Assembly (NCBI GenBank): GCA_964650965.1
Contig: CAZYYO010000012.1
Location: 1 to 44,871, forward strand
Direction: 5' to 3'
DNA length: 44,871 bases
From: CAZYYO01 sp964650965
Lineage (GTDB): Bacteria; Bacillota; Clostridia; Lachnospirales; Lachnospiraceae
Shown in pieces: positions 22,662 through 31,507 of this stretch (its first letter is position 1; the number at the start of each line of letters is the position of its first letter). The notes under the pieces were generated by a model that saw nothing but the letters and a program-made list of their open reading frames with translations, did no database searches and was not told the origin of the DNA. The translations under genes were made by a program, and so were the position numbers.

Positions 22662-24860
22662 ATGAAGAATTTATTTCAAAACCTGTGGCGTCACAAGGCG
22701 TCCGTACTGCTCATTCTTATTTTGCTGGTGGTGCAGGCATTGTGTGAACTGTCACTTCCAACCTATACGGCAGATATTGTTGATGTAGGAATTGAGCAAA
22801 ATGGTGTAGACAGCTCTGTGCCAGATGAGATGACAGCAGACACATATGATAATATTACCCTGTTTATGAAGGAGGATGAGATTGCTGATTTAGAAGCATC
22901 CTATCAGCTGAATAATAAGGGAGTTTATGAATTAAAGGATATTAATGAGGAACAGAAGGAGACATTAGACGGTCATCTGAAGGTTCCCATGGTTATGGTA
23001 TATTTCTTAGAGTATGGCTCTGAAGCAGGAGACAGCCAGTACTCAGAAATGATGAGTACTGGAAATATGTCCTTAGACCAGCTTAAGGAAGCGATTGATG
23101 CTGGAATGATGGATAAATCTACGCTGCTTACCATGCGGGATACCATTATGGATAAGCTGGGAGATTTAAGTGATTCTATGATTGCCCAGATGTCAGTACT
23201 TATGGTGCAGAAGGAATATGAAATCTTAGGCTATGACATGGAAGCATATCAGAGAAGCTACCTGCTGACTACCGGTGGTAAGATGATTATGATGACCATT
23301 CTAATGATGATGACAGCCATTCTCATTGGCTTCTTCGCTTCTCGAACAGCAGCAGGCATTGGCCGTGAGCTTCGAGAGAAGGTATACAGCAGAGTAATTG
23401 ATTTCTCCAGTAAGGAGATGGATCAATTCTCCACTGCATCATTGATTACCCGATGCACCAATGATATCCAGCAGGTACAGATGGTATCTGTTATGTTGCT
23501 TCGTATGGTATTATATGCACCGATTCTTGCTTTAGGCGGCGTGTATATGGTTGCCCATACCAAGACAGGAATGAGTTGGATTATTGTTGTGGCAGTTATT
23601 GTTATTGTGGGATTAGTAAGTTCCTTAACTGCAATTACCATGCCAAAATTTAAAATCATGCAGAAGCTGGTTGACCGTATGAATCTGGTATCTAGAGAGA
23701 TTCTTACCGGTGTGCCTGTCATTCGTGCGTTCTCCAGAGAAAAGCACGAGGAAGCCAGATTTGCCGAGGCAAATACCAATTTAATGAAAACACAGTTATT
23801 CACTAGTCGCTTAATGTCTCTTATGATGCCAATTATGATGCTGGTTATGAATGGACTGACACTGATGATTGTATGGTTTGGTGCTAAGAATATCGATGCC
23901 GGTAATCTTCAGGTTGGTGATATGATGGCATTTATTACTTATACCATGGTGATTGTAATGGGATTCTTAATGCTTACCATGATTTCCATTATGCTTCCAC
24001 GTGCAGGCGTAGCAGCAGACCGTATCCAGGAGGTTATTAATACGGAGACTTCCATTAAAGATGCCAAGAACGTTGCAGATGACCGGATGGAAGGAAAGGG
24101 TGTATTACATTTTGAACATGTAAACTTCCGTTATCCCAATGCCGAAACAGATGTGTTACACGACCTTACCTTTACAGCAAAACCAGGAGAAACTACCGCT
24201 ATCATTGGAAGTACCGGATGTGGTAAATCTACCCTGTTGAATCTGATTCCCAGATTATATGATGTATCAGATGGAAGCATTACATTAGATGGCGTGGACA
24301 TTCGGGATATTTCTCAGAAGAAGCTGAGAGAGATTATCGGATATGTTCCCCAGAAGGCAGTATTATTCTCAGGAGATATTGAGTCTAATTTAAAATATGC
24401 CAGTGATGAAATTACAGATGAACAAATGGAGAAGGCCGCAGAAATTGCTCAGGCCATGGAGTTCATTAATGAGAAGGAGCAACGCTTTGAAAGCAGTATC
24501 GCCCAGGGCGGAAGTAATGTATCCGGCGGACAAAAGCAGAGACTGGCCATTGCCAGAGCTATCGCTAAGGATCCACAAATCTACCTCTTCGACGACAGCT
24601 TCTCTGCGTTAGATTTTAAGACGGATAAAGCACTTCGTAAGGCATTGGCGGAACATACTGCAGATGCAACCATTTTGATTGTTGCACAGCGAATCAGCAC
24701 GATTCTTCATGCACAGCAGATTATCGTCCTGGATGATGGTAAAATTGCAGGCATAGGTACACATACCCAGCTGTTAAATACCTGTGAAGCATATCAGGAA
24801 ATTGCAAGCTCCCAGTTGTCAGAACAGGAGATTGCAGAGACGAAAGGAGGCGTGAAGTAA
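22662..24860 (+). CDS. ABC exporter half-transporter with degenerate ATP site
   Basis: 732 residues: six-helix type-1 exporter domain (about 1-450) and a C-terminal ATPase (about 475-715). A large soluble loop (about 45-200) is inserted between TM1 and TM2, outside the membrane. Walker A GSTGCGKST (Lys522) and signature NVSGGQKQR are intact, but the residue after Walker B Asp644 is Asp645 instead of the catalytic Glu (LFDDSFSALD), and the switch His is Gln676 (VAQRIST). These changes are typical of the regulatory subunit of heterodimeric exporters such as TM287/288. The next gene overlaps by one base and has the consensus residues. The substrate is unknown; drugs, peptides or lipids are possible. 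Confidence 0.92.
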   Translation: MKNLFQNLWRHKASVLLILILLVVQALCELSLPTYTADIVDVGIEQNGVDSSVPDEMTADTYDNITLFMKEDEIADLEASYQLNNKGVYELKDINEEQKETLDGHLKVPMVMVYFLEYGSEAGDSQYSEMMSTGNMSLDQLKEAIDAGMMDKSTLLTMRDTIMDKLGDLSDSMIAQMSVLMVQKEYEILGYDMEAYQRSYLLTTGGKMIMMTILMMMTAILIGFFASRTAAGIGRELREKVYSRVIDFSSKEMDQFSTASLITRCTNDIQQVQMVSVMLLRMVLYAPILALGGVYMVAHTKTGMSWIIVVAVIVIVGLVSSLTAITMPKFKIMQKLVDRMNLVSREILTGVPVIRAFSREKHEEARFAEANTNLMKTQLFTSRLMSLMMPIMMLVMNGLTLMIVWFGAKNIDAGNLQVGDMMAFITYTMVIVMGFLMLTMISIMLPRAGVAADRIQEVINTETSIKDAKNVADDRMEGKGVLHFEHVNFRYPNAETDVLHDLTFTAKPGETTAIIGSTGCGKSTLLNLIPRLYDVSDGSITLDGVDIRDISQKKLREIIGYVPQKAVLFSGDIESNLKYASDEITDEQMEKAAEIAQAMEFINEKEQRFESSIAQGGSNVSGGQKQRLAIARAIAKDPQIYLFDDSFSALDFKTDKALRKALAEHTADATILIVAQRISTILHAQQIIVLDDGKIAGIGTHTQLLNTCEAYQEIASSQLSEQEIAETKGGVK

Positions 24861-26716
24861 TGGCAGAGAATACAACACAATCACGTCAACCAAAAAGAGG
24901 ACGTCACCATGGTCCAGGCGGAATGGGAATGCCGGCTGAGAAAGCAAAGGATTTTAAAGGAACTCTAAAGAAGCTTTTGGGTTACATGGGCGTATATAAG
25001 ATTGGATTACTTTTTGTAATTATCTTCGCAGTTGTCAGTACGGTATTTAATGTTGTTGGACCTAAGATTCTTGCTAAGGCAACTACTGAATTATTTACAG
25101 GTTTGGTTGCTAAGGTATATGGTACAGGTGGTATTAATTTTCAGTTTATTGGCAAGATTCTGTTAATATTATTGAGCATTTATCTATTTAGTGCACTGAT
25201 GTCTTTTATTCAGGGATATATTATGTCCGGGGTCTCTCAGAAGATGACCTTCCGCATGAGAGAGCAGATTTCAGAGAAAATCAACCGTATGCCTATGGCT
25301 TATTTTGAGTCTAAGACAGTAGGTGAGGTGCTATCTCGTATCACCAATGATGTAGATACCTTAGGACAAAGCTTAAGCCAAAGTATCACCCAGCTGATTA
25401 CCAGTGTTACCACAATGGTAGGGGTATTGATTATGATGCTTTCTATCAGTCCGCTGATGACACTGATTGCTTTAACTATTTTACCGGTATCCATTGTTCT
25501 GGTATTAATTGTAGTTAAATTTTCACAGAAATATTTCGTTGCACAGCAGAAATATCTAGGTGAAATCAATGGTCAGGTGGAAGAGACCTTCAGTGGTCAA
25601 AGCATTGTAAAAACCTATAATAAAGAAGAGGATGAGCTGACCCGCTTTAAGGAAACCAACAATATCTTATATCAGTCGGCATGGAAATCTCAGTTCTTAT
25701 CAGGATTAATGCAGCCGGTCATGACCTTTGTTGGTAACCTGGGATATGTGGCGGTAGCCATTGTAGGAAGTATCTTAGCAGTGTCAGGAACCATCACCGT
25801 AGGTGATATCCAGGCATTTATTCAGTATGTAAAGAGCTTTACACAGCCAATCACCCAGCTGGCACAGGTGTCTAATATGCTCCAGTCCATGGTTGCAGCA
25901 GCAGAACGTGTATTTGAATTCTTAGAGGAAGACGAGGAACAGGTTACCGGAGATTTGAAGCTTTCTGTGGAGGATGTTCATGGCCAGGTTACCTTTGACC
26001 ATGTTCACTTTGGATACAATCCGGATAAGATTATTATTCATGATTTCTCCAGTAAGGTTGAACCGGGAGAGATGGTAGCTATCGTTGGTCCTACCGGAGC
26101 AGGCAAGACCACTATGGTGAAGCTTCTTATGCGTTTCTATGATGTAAATGAAGGGGCAATCCGGGTAGATGGTCATGATGTACGGGAATTCTCCAGAGAG
26201 AATCTAAGAGAGCATTTTGGAATGGTTCTTCAGGATACCTGGTTATTTAAGGGCAGTATTATGGAGAATATCCGTTATGGTAGATTAGAGGCTACTGATG
26301 AAGAGGTAATTGCAGCAGCAAAAGCAGCACATGCACATCACTTTATTGGTACCCTGCCGGGAGGCTATGATTTTGAGTTAAATGAAGATGCAAGCAATGT
26401 ATCTCAGGGACAGCGTCAGCTGCTAACCATTGCCAGAGCAATCTTAGCGGACAACAGCATCTTGATTTTAGATGAGGCAACCAGCTCGGTAGATACCAGA
26501 ACAGAGCAGCGTATCCAAAAGGCGATGAACAACCTGATGAAGGGCAGAACCAGCTTTGTAATCGCACATCGTCTCTCTACGATTAAGGATGCAGATCTAA
26601 TCCTTGTTATGAAGGATGGAGATATTATAGAACAGGGAAATCACGAAGAACTCCTTGCACAGAATGGATTCTATGCAGACTTGTATAACAGCCAGTTTGA
26701 AAGTGCCCAAGCATAA
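24860..26716 (+). CDS. ABC exporter half-transporter with consensus ATP site
   Basis: 618 residues: charged N-terminus rich in His, Gly and Arg (QPKRGRHHGPGGMGMP), six-helix exporter domain (about 45-340) and ATPase (about 375-610). Walker A GPTGAGKTT (Lys416), signature NVSQGQRQL, Walker B with catalytic Glu539 (LDEATSSVD) and switch His570 (IAHRLSTI) are all consensus, complementing the degenerate partner upstream. ATG overlaps the stop of that partner (TAATG), so the two are coupled and form a heterodimer in the inner membrane. A terminator follows at 26751. No regulator gene is adjacent. Confidence 0.93.
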   Translation: MAENTTQSRQPKRGRHHGPGGMGMPAEKAKDFKGTLKKLLGYMGVYKIGLLFVIIFAVVSTVFNVVGPKILAKATTELFTGLVAKVYGTGGINFQFIGKILLILLSIYLFSALMSFIQGYIMSGVSQKMTFRMREQISEKINRMPMAYFESKTVGEVLSRITNDVDTLGQSLSQSITQLITSVTTMVGVLIMMLSISPLMTLIALTILPVSIVLVLIVVKFSQKYFVAQQKYLGEINGQVEETFSGQSIVKTYNKEEDELTRFKETNNILYQSAWKSQFLSGLMQPVMTFVGNLGYVAVAIVGSILAVSGTITVGDIQAFIQYVKSFTQPITQLAQVSNMLQSMVAAAERVFEFLEEDEEQVTGDLKLSVEDVHGQVTFDHVHFGYNPDKIIIHDFSSKVEPGEMVAIVGPTGAGKTTMVKLLMRFYDVNEGAIRVDGHDVREFSRENLREHFGMVLQDTWLFKGSIMENIRYGRLEATDEEVIAAAKAAHAHHFIGTLPGGYDFELNEDASNVSQGQRQLLTIARAILADNSILILDEATSSVDTRTEQRIQKAMNNLMKGRTSFVIAHRLSTIKDADLILVMKDGDIIEQGNHEELLAQNGFYADLYNSQFESAQA

Positions 26717-26750
26717 AGTCTTTTTCCTACGATAGATGTGGTAAGATAGA

Positions 26751-26817
26751 ACACAACAGAGATTTCAAAAATACCAGATGCAACCTGGAAATTTTAGAAA
26801 CTCTGTTGTGTTTTTTT
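26751..26817 (+). terminator. Intrinsic terminator of the ABC exporter operon
   Basis: ACACAACAGAG (26751-26761) pairs perfectly with CTCTGTTGTGT (26801-26811), followed by seven T. The loop is 39 bases and contains a smaller CCAG/CTGG hairpin. Confidence 0.75.
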
Positions 26818-26910
26818 GTATGAAGTGAACTTCTGTGGCTTTGTATTTAAGTGGGTTTTCTCCGCAATATGGAGGAATAAAAAAATAATAAAAAAATTGT
26901 AAAAAAAGTG

Positions 26911-26939
26911 TTGACTTATGTAGGGTCTTTTAGTATACT
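26911..26939 (+). promoter_or_regulatory. Promoter of the tRNA-Val/tRNA-Met operon
   Basis: TTGACT (26911-26916), 17 bases, TATACT (26934-26939), preceded by A-tracts (UP-like). RNA start about 26946, 23 bases before tRNA-Val. Confidence 0.8.
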
Positions 26940-26968
26940 AAATTTCGGTCGCAAATGAAACAGACCCC

Positions 26969-27041
26969 GGGATCTTAGCTCAGCTGGGAGAGCATCTGCC
27001 TTACAAGCAGAGGGTCACAGGTTCGAGCCCTGTAGGTCCCA
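26969..27041 (+). tRNA. tRNA-Val (anticodon TAC)
   Basis: 73-base cloverleaf: acceptor GGGATCT/AGGTCCC (one T-G pair), discriminator A, D-arm AGCTCAGCTGGGAGAGC, anticodon arm CTGCCTTACAAGCAG with TAC, T-arm CAGGTTCGAGCCCTG. CCA not encoded. Confidence 0.96.
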
Positions 27042-27081
27042 TTCATAAATCTTATATGGATTTATGATAACAATTTTATAT

Positions 27082-27155
27082 GGCGAGATAGCTCAGTTGG
27101 CTAGAGCACGCGGTTCATACCCGCGGTGTCGAGGGTTCAAATCCCCCTCTCGCTA
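27082..27155 (+). tRNA. tRNA-Met (anticodon CAT), elongator type
   Basis: 74-base cloverleaf: acceptor GGCGAGA/TCTCGCT with first pair G-T, discriminator A, anticodon arm CGCGGTTCATACCCGCG with CAT, T-arm GAGGGTTCAAATCCCCC. It lacks the unpaired C1 and three G-C pairs of initiator tRNA. A tRNA-Ile modified at CAT is possible but the body resembles elongator Met. Confidence 0.93.
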
Positions 27156-27159
27156 CTTA

Positions 27160-27192
27160 AAAACCCTTGATGATTCAAGGGTTTTATTTTTT
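27160..27192 (+). terminator. Intrinsic terminator of the tRNA operon
   Basis: AAAACCCTTGA (27160-27170), 4-base loop, TCAAGGGTTTT (27175-27185), followed by ATTTTTT. Confidence 0.85.
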
Positions 27193-27215
27193 GCAATGCT
27201 GTTGTAAAAAATTTG

Positions 27216-27244
27216 TTGATAATTGAATATGTATCATGTATTAT
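27216..27244 (+). promoter_or_regulatory. Promoter of the PilZ-chemoreceptor-HD operon
   Basis: TTGATA (27216-27221), 17 bases, TATTAT (27239-27244). Looks like a housekeeping sigma-A promoter, not the sigma-28 type (TAAA-N15-CCGATAA) usual for late flagellar genes. Confidence 0.6.
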
Positions 27245-27311
27245 TTTAAGTATATAAGATTCGAAAGATAATATGTTTGCAGTATCGAAGTTATACTGTT
27301 GGGAGTTATAG

Positions 27312-27983
27312 ATGGATATCACAGAATTAAATGAGGGAGCGCTGTTAATCGTTAAATCTGCATACTATGATCATGTAGAAGAAGACGATTCTAGTGTAAG
27401 CTTTGAGACAAGGTGTGTTACAGTATTAAAGCATGGCATCATGGTGGATGAGATTCATGATGAAGGAAGTCCTATTTCCTTTCGCTCCGAAAAAGTAAAG
27501 AATGACCTATATTGGATTGACGAGGGGAAGCCACCCATTGTATGGGAGGATGTTTCCATATTTCGGGTAAAGCGAAAAGGAGAAAGCTTCCATGCGATTG
27601 CACAAAAAAGAGTTGGATATAAACTAAATCGTAGGAATTCCTTTCGGGTTCCGGTGGGAAACCGTGGGGTGGCACGTTTGGGTGTCAGTCGAAAGACAGC
27701 GAATGTAGTTGTTAAGGATGTAAGCTGTTCTGGATTTGCCATTATTGTTGAGCCTGAGCACATTATTGAAATGGGAGATTCCATTCGAGTGGTTTATGAT
27801 GATATTGGATTAAATCTGGCTTTGAATGGATTTTGTGTGCGCAAAGAAAAGCTAAGGGATGGAAGAAATGTATATGGATGCGTTCTGGATGCTTTTTATG
27901 GAGAAATCAGAGAATATGTAAATAGAAAACAGCAGGAGATTGTTGCTAGAAAGAAATCAAAAGAGGACGGAATATACAATTGA
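27312..27983 (+). CDS. PilZ-domain protein (YcgR-like c-di-GMP receptor)
   Basis: 223 residues with two domains: an N-terminal YcgR-N/PilZN-like beta barrel (about 1-100) and a C-terminal PilZ domain (about 105-210). The c-di-GMP contacts are visible: Arg108-x-x-x-Arg112 (RNSFR) and Asp136-x-Ser138-x-x-Gly141 (DVSCSG). In the YcgR family such proteins bind c-di-GMP and slow or bias the flagellar motor. Cytoplasmic, no membrane span. GGGAG precedes the ATG. The chemoreceptor gene begins 37 bases downstream with no terminator, so they are probably co-transcribed, linking c-di-GMP to motility control (inference). Confidence 0.9.
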   Translation: MDITELNEGALLIVKSAYYDHVEEDDSSVSFETRCVTVLKHGIMVDEIHDEGSPISFRSEKVKNDLYWIDEGKPPIVWEDVSIFRVKRKGESFHAIAQKRVGYKLNRRNSFRVPVGNRGVARLGVSRKTANVVVKDVSCSGFAIIVEPEHIIEMGDSIRVVYDDIGLNLALNGFCVRKEKLRDGRNVYGCVLDAFYGEIREYVNRKQQEIVARKKSKEDGIYN

Positions 27984-28020
27984 TAAAAACAGAAATAGTT
28001 TCTGTTTAAGGAGGATAAAA

Positions 28021-29379
28021 ATGAATATTATGGGGAACATGAAGTATCGGACAAAAATGATTATTCTAATGGTTATGTTTTGGCTTATGTCAGCCTTCGC
28101 TAATTATTGTTTATTTGATGGATTAGCAAAGATGAAAGCTGCTGCACAATCTGCCGTCAGTCAGAATGAAGCAGTCGAAATAACCAAGGCCTTGGATGCT
28201 CAGGCATCAAAATTGCAGTTTATGATGATTGTAGCAAGTTTGATTTTATTGATTTGTGTATTGATTTTTACATTTCTTGTTACCTATGATATGGTTCATT
28301 CCTTGAATGTGGCCAGTGATTTCTCATTGCAGCTTGCTAGTGGAGATATTTCCAAGAAATTAGATGACAAATATGTCAATCGAAAAGACAGTGTGGGAGA
28401 TTTATCCAAAAGCATGAACCAGATTCAGATTAATATGAATGGATTAATTCAAACCATTCAAAGGGAAGCTGCTAATTTGGAGCAAGTGGTGGATCACTCC
28501 GTATCCAGCGTCAATTCCATGAATGAGGAACTAGAAGGCATTTCTTCTTCCACACAGAATGTAGCTGCTGGCATGGAAGAAACGGCCGCATCTACAGAGC
28601 AGATGAATTCTGTATCTCAGGAAATCGAGTTGGTTGCCAAAAATATTGCAAGCAATGCACAAAGTGGTGCAGAGCATGTGGCAAATATACACCAACGGGC
28701 AGAGGATACCAAGAAGGAAGCAACTGATAATCGAAACAATGCAGGACAAATGCAGCAGGAAATCAGAGTCAGTCTTACCAAGGCATTAAAGGATGCTGAA
28801 GTTGTAAGCGAAATTGAAGTATTAGCAGAATCTATTAAAGAGATTACAGACCAGACCAATCTCCTTTCATTGAATGCATCTATTGAAGCAGCCAGAGCCG
28901 GGGAAGCAGGAAAGGGCTTTGCTATTGTTGCTGATGAAATCCGTAATTTGGCGGAACAGTCACAGAATGCGGTAGTTCATATTCAAGAGGTTACAGAACG
29001 AGTTACTGGTGCTGTAGGTAATTTGTCTCAGGATGCAGAGAAACTTCTTGATTTTGTGGGAACAGATATTGTGAGAAGTTTTGATTTATTAGATCAACTG
29101 GCAGATTATTATCGTGGAGATGCGGAATATGTTGATGAGCTGGTGACGAATTTCAGTGCCACATCAGAAGAATTGCTGGAATCTGTAGAGGGAATTATGG
29201 ATTCTATTAATGCTGTCAGTCAGGCGGCAGCGGAAGGTGCATCCGAGACCACCAGTATCGCGGAGATGGCTCAGAAGGTAGTAGGACATTCCAATGATGT
29301 GTCTTCTGAGGTATCTAAGGCAAGAGTGGCATCTGAAAAGCTGAATGAAGATGTAGATCGTATTGTAGTGGCTGGGTGA
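28021..29379 (+). CDS. Methyl-accepting chemotaxis protein with minimal extracellular loop
   Basis: 452 residues. TM1 about 12-30, an outside segment of only about 35 residues, TM2 about 66-88, HAMP-like linker (about 89-145), then the cytoplasmic signalling domain with tip around 276-316 (QTNLLSLNASIEAARAGEAG, AIVADEIRNLAEQS). The small outside loop cannot hold a dCache or four-helix sensor, so it probably senses through the membrane, HAMP or a partner. AAGGAGG 7 bases before ATG 28021 fixes the start; an in-frame ATG 27940 lies inside the PilZ gene and is rejected. No C-terminal CheR-binding pentapeptide is seen. It lies between PilZ and HD genes. Confidence 0.93.
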   Translation: MNIMGNMKYRTKMIILMVMFWLMSAFANYCLFDGLAKMKAAAQSAVSQNEAVEITKALDAQASKLQFMMIVASLILLICVLIFTFLVTYDMVHSLNVASDFSLQLASGDISKKLDDKYVNRKDSVGDLSKSMNQIQINMNGLIQTIQREAANLEQVVDHSVSSVNSMNEELEGISSSTQNVAAGMEETAASTEQMNSVSQEIELVAKNIASNAQSGAEHVANIHQRAEDTKKEATDNRNNAGQMQQEIRVSLTKALKDAEVVSEIEVLAESIKEITDQTNLLSLNASIEAARAGEAGKGFAIVADEIRNLAEQSQNAVVHIQEVTERVTGAVGNLSQDAEKLLDFVGTDIVRSFDLLDQLADYYRGDAEYVDELVTNFSATSEELLESVEGIMDSINAVSQAAAEGASETTSIAEMAQKVVGHSNDVSSEVSKARVASEKLNEDVDRIVVAG

Positions 29380-29391
29380 TGATGAACAGTA

Positions 29392-29874
29392 ATGGACAGC
29401 AATATATACAAAATCAAGAAAAAGATAAAGAAGCTGGAGCAGGAAGGTAGATTAAAGAATACAAAGCAATATCTGCAGCATGGTAATAAATCTGTCTACG
29501 ATCATGTGATTCGTGTTACAGCAACCAGTCTGATGTTGGTGGATAAATTAAATCTGTCCATTGATGAGGACTCGCTGATTCGGGGAGCACTTCTTCATGA
29601 TTATTTTCTTTACGATTGGCATGAGAAGGATAAGGCACATTCCTGGCATGGCTTTACCCATGCTAAAACAGCACTTCAGCGGGCCAGGGAAGATTATGAA
29701 TTAAATGAAATAGAGGAGGACATTATTGCGCATCATATGTTTCCCCTTAATTTCACGCCTCCCAAGCATAAGGAAGCATGGGTTGTATCCATTGCAGACA
29801 AAATCTGCGCTGGAAAGGAGACCTTGCAACCCTATCAGACCGCAATTCTGAAATTATTTCAGAAAGATAAATAA
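29392..29874 (+). CDS. HD-domain phosphohydrolase-like protein
   Basis: 160 residues. The HD signature is visible: an upstream His (His37 region, SVYDHVIRV), His69-Asp70 (LLHDYF), His85/His90 (HSWHGFTHA), His115-His116 (IIAHHMFP) and Asp140 (VSIADKICAG), matching metal-binding residues of small HD hydrolases found throughout Clostridia. Substrate unknown; HD proteins cleave nucleotides or phosphodiesters, but this lacks the GYP motif of c-di-GMP phosphodiesterases. Starts 12 bases after the chemoreceptor stop with a weak ribosome site (GTGATGATG), so translation may be coupled. Followed by a clear terminator, making it the last gene of the PilZ-chemoreceptor operon. Confidence 0.85.
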   Translation: MDSNIYKIKKKIKKLEQEGRLKNTKQYLQHGNKSVYDHVIRVTATSLMLVDKLNLSIDEDSLIRGALLHDYFLYDWHEKDKAHSWHGFTHAKTALQRAREDYELNEIEEDIIAHHMFPLNFTPPKHKEAWVVSIADKICAGKETLQPYQTAILKLFQKDK

Positions 29875-29880
29875 TGGAAC

Positions 29881-29923
29881 AAAGACATCATTATTGGTTG
29901 ATATCGTAATGATGTCTTTTTTT
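29881..29923 (+). terminator. Intrinsic terminator after the HD gene
   Basis: AAAGACATCATTA (29881-29893) pairs perfectly with TAATGATGTCTTT (29907-29919), then T-run. Confidence 0.85.
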
Positions 29924-29930
29924 AAAACTA

Positions 29931-29959
29931 TACAGTGTGTATAATTTCATAACACTGTA
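29931..29959. promoter_or_regulatory. Operator-like dyad around a -10 before GH43
   Basis: TACAGTGT (29931-29938), 13 bases, ACACTGTA (29952-29959): perfect 8-base arms. TATAAT (29940-29945) lies inside the spacer, so a bound dimer would sit on the promoter. Candidate site for the TetR regulator encoded after GH43. The resulting leader would be about 85 bases. Confidence 0.5.
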
Positions 29960-30035
29960 GTAAACATTGTGATTTGGTTTTCTCACTGGAACAGGGTAAA
30001 ATTAGATTATCAAAAATCATTAGGAGGATTAGACA

Positions 30036-31481
30036 ATGAAGAATTTAGCATTTAACCCATATTTACCCAGCTACGAGTATATTCCAGATGGAGAGCCTCA
30101 TGTATTTGGTGACAGAATCTACATCTACGGAAGCCATGATCAGTTTAAGGGCGCAGATTTCTGCTTAAATGATTATGCCTGCTGGTCCGCACCGGTCACA
30201 GATTTGTCGGATTGGAAGTATGAAGGCATTATCTACCAGAGAAGTCAGGACCCAATGAATCAGAATATGAAGCAGTATCTTTATGCACCGGATGTGTGCC
30301 AGGGTACGGATGGTAAATATTATTTGTTCTATGCACTGCATATGAGCACCAGCATTTCTGTTGCAGTATGCGATACGCCTTGTGGAAAGTTCCAGTTCTT
30401 AGGTCATGTACATACCACAGAGGGCGTTACCTACGGAACACAGGCAGGAGAAATTAACTGCTTCGACCCGGGCGTATTAGTGGATGATGACGGACGAATC
30501 TATTTGTATATGGGCTTTTCTCCAGAGAAGGGCTTTATGCGTAAAATGATGGAAATGAGAAAGCGTAACTTAGACGGTGGCTTTGTAGTGGAATTAGAGC
30601 CGGATATGCTTACCATGAAGGGAGAACCCAAGCTAATAGCACCGGGACCATTGTTGGCAGATGGCACAGGATTTGCCGGTCATGCTTTCTTCGAGGCAAG
30701 CTCGATGAGGAAGGTAAATGGCAAATATTATTTCATATATTCTTCCGTGTTAAGCCATGAATTATGCTATGCAGTAGGTGATTCTCCGGTAGGACCCTTT
30801 ACCTACCAGGGTACCATTATCAGTACAGGGGATGTGGGACTCCATGGAGTAACCATCGATGCACCAATGAATACCATTGCCAATACCCATGGAAGTATGG
30901 AAGAAATCAATGGAAAATGGTATGTGTTCTATCATAGACACACCGATTTAATCCAGTCCTCCCGCCAGGGCTGTGCGGAAGAAATCGCCATAGATGAAAA
31001 TGGACAGATTGCCCAGGTGGAGATGACCAGCTGCGGATTAAATGGTGGTCCATTACCTGGAACAGGAAGCTATGAAGCAAGAATTGCCTGCAATCTGGTA
31101 GGTAAGGATGGCGTGCTTCGTTATGAAAGAAAGAGAATCAAGAAGCCTACGGCTCCTTACTTTACCCAGACCGGTGAGGATAGAGAGGACAATCCAGACC
31201 AGTATGTGGCAAATATGACCGATGGCTCCTGGGCAGGATATAAATATTTTGATTTCAATCAGGAAAATGAGATAAAGGTAGAGGCCAAAGGCAAGGGAAG
31301 CGGATGCTTTGAAATTAGAAATACAAGAGATGGAGAAATTATTGGAGCGGTAAGCTATGATGCATCCCAGACCTGGAAGGAATATACCGGAGCATTTACT
31401 CCAAACACAGGAAAGCAGGCAATTTATATTACCTACAGAGGAACCGGAAGCGTAGATATGAAGACCATTACCTTCCAGTAG
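30036..31481 (+). CDS. Glycoside hydrolase family 43, probable beta-xylosidase/alpha-L-arabinofuranosidase with C-terminal beta-sandwich
   Basis: 481 residues without signal peptide, so intracellular. The five-bladed GH43 domain (about 1-320) shows the three carboxylates: Asp18 (IPDGEPH, base), Asp144 (CFDPGVLVDDDG, pKa modulator) and Glu220 (FFEASS, acid). Residues about 375-481 form a CBM6-like beta-sandwich (MTDGSWAGYKYF ... GSVDMKTITF) as in several two-domain GH43 enzymes. It would act on imported xylo- or arabino-oligosaccharides. AGGAGG 9 bases before the ATG. The TetR gene starts 26 bases after its stop, probably in the same operon. The exact substrate cannot be told from sequence. 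Confidence 0.9.
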   Translation: MKNLAFNPYLPSYEYIPDGEPHVFGDRIYIYGSHDQFKGADFCLNDYACWSAPVTDLSDWKYEGIIYQRSQDPMNQNMKQYLYAPDVCQGTDGKYYLFYALHMSTSISVAVCDTPCGKFQFLGHVHTTEGVTYGTQAGEINCFDPGVLVDDDGRIYLYMGFSPEKGFMRKMMEMRKRNLDGGFVVELEPDMLTMKGEPKLIAPGPLLADGTGFAGHAFFEASSMRKVNGKYYFIYSSVLSHELCYAVGDSPVGPFTYQGTIISTGDVGLHGVTIDAPMNTIANTHGSMEEINGKWYVFYHRHTDLIQSSRQGCAEEIAIDENGQIAQVEMTSCGLNGGPLPGTGSYEARIACNLVGKDGVLRYERKRIKKPTAPYFTQTGEDREDNPDQYVANMTDGSWAGYKYFDFNQENEIKVEAKGKGSGCFEIRNTRDGEIIGAVSYDASQTWKEYTGAFTPNTGKQAIYITYRGTGSVDMKTITFQ

Positions 31482-31507
31482 AACGTATTTTATGAGAGGT
31501 AGAAGGT

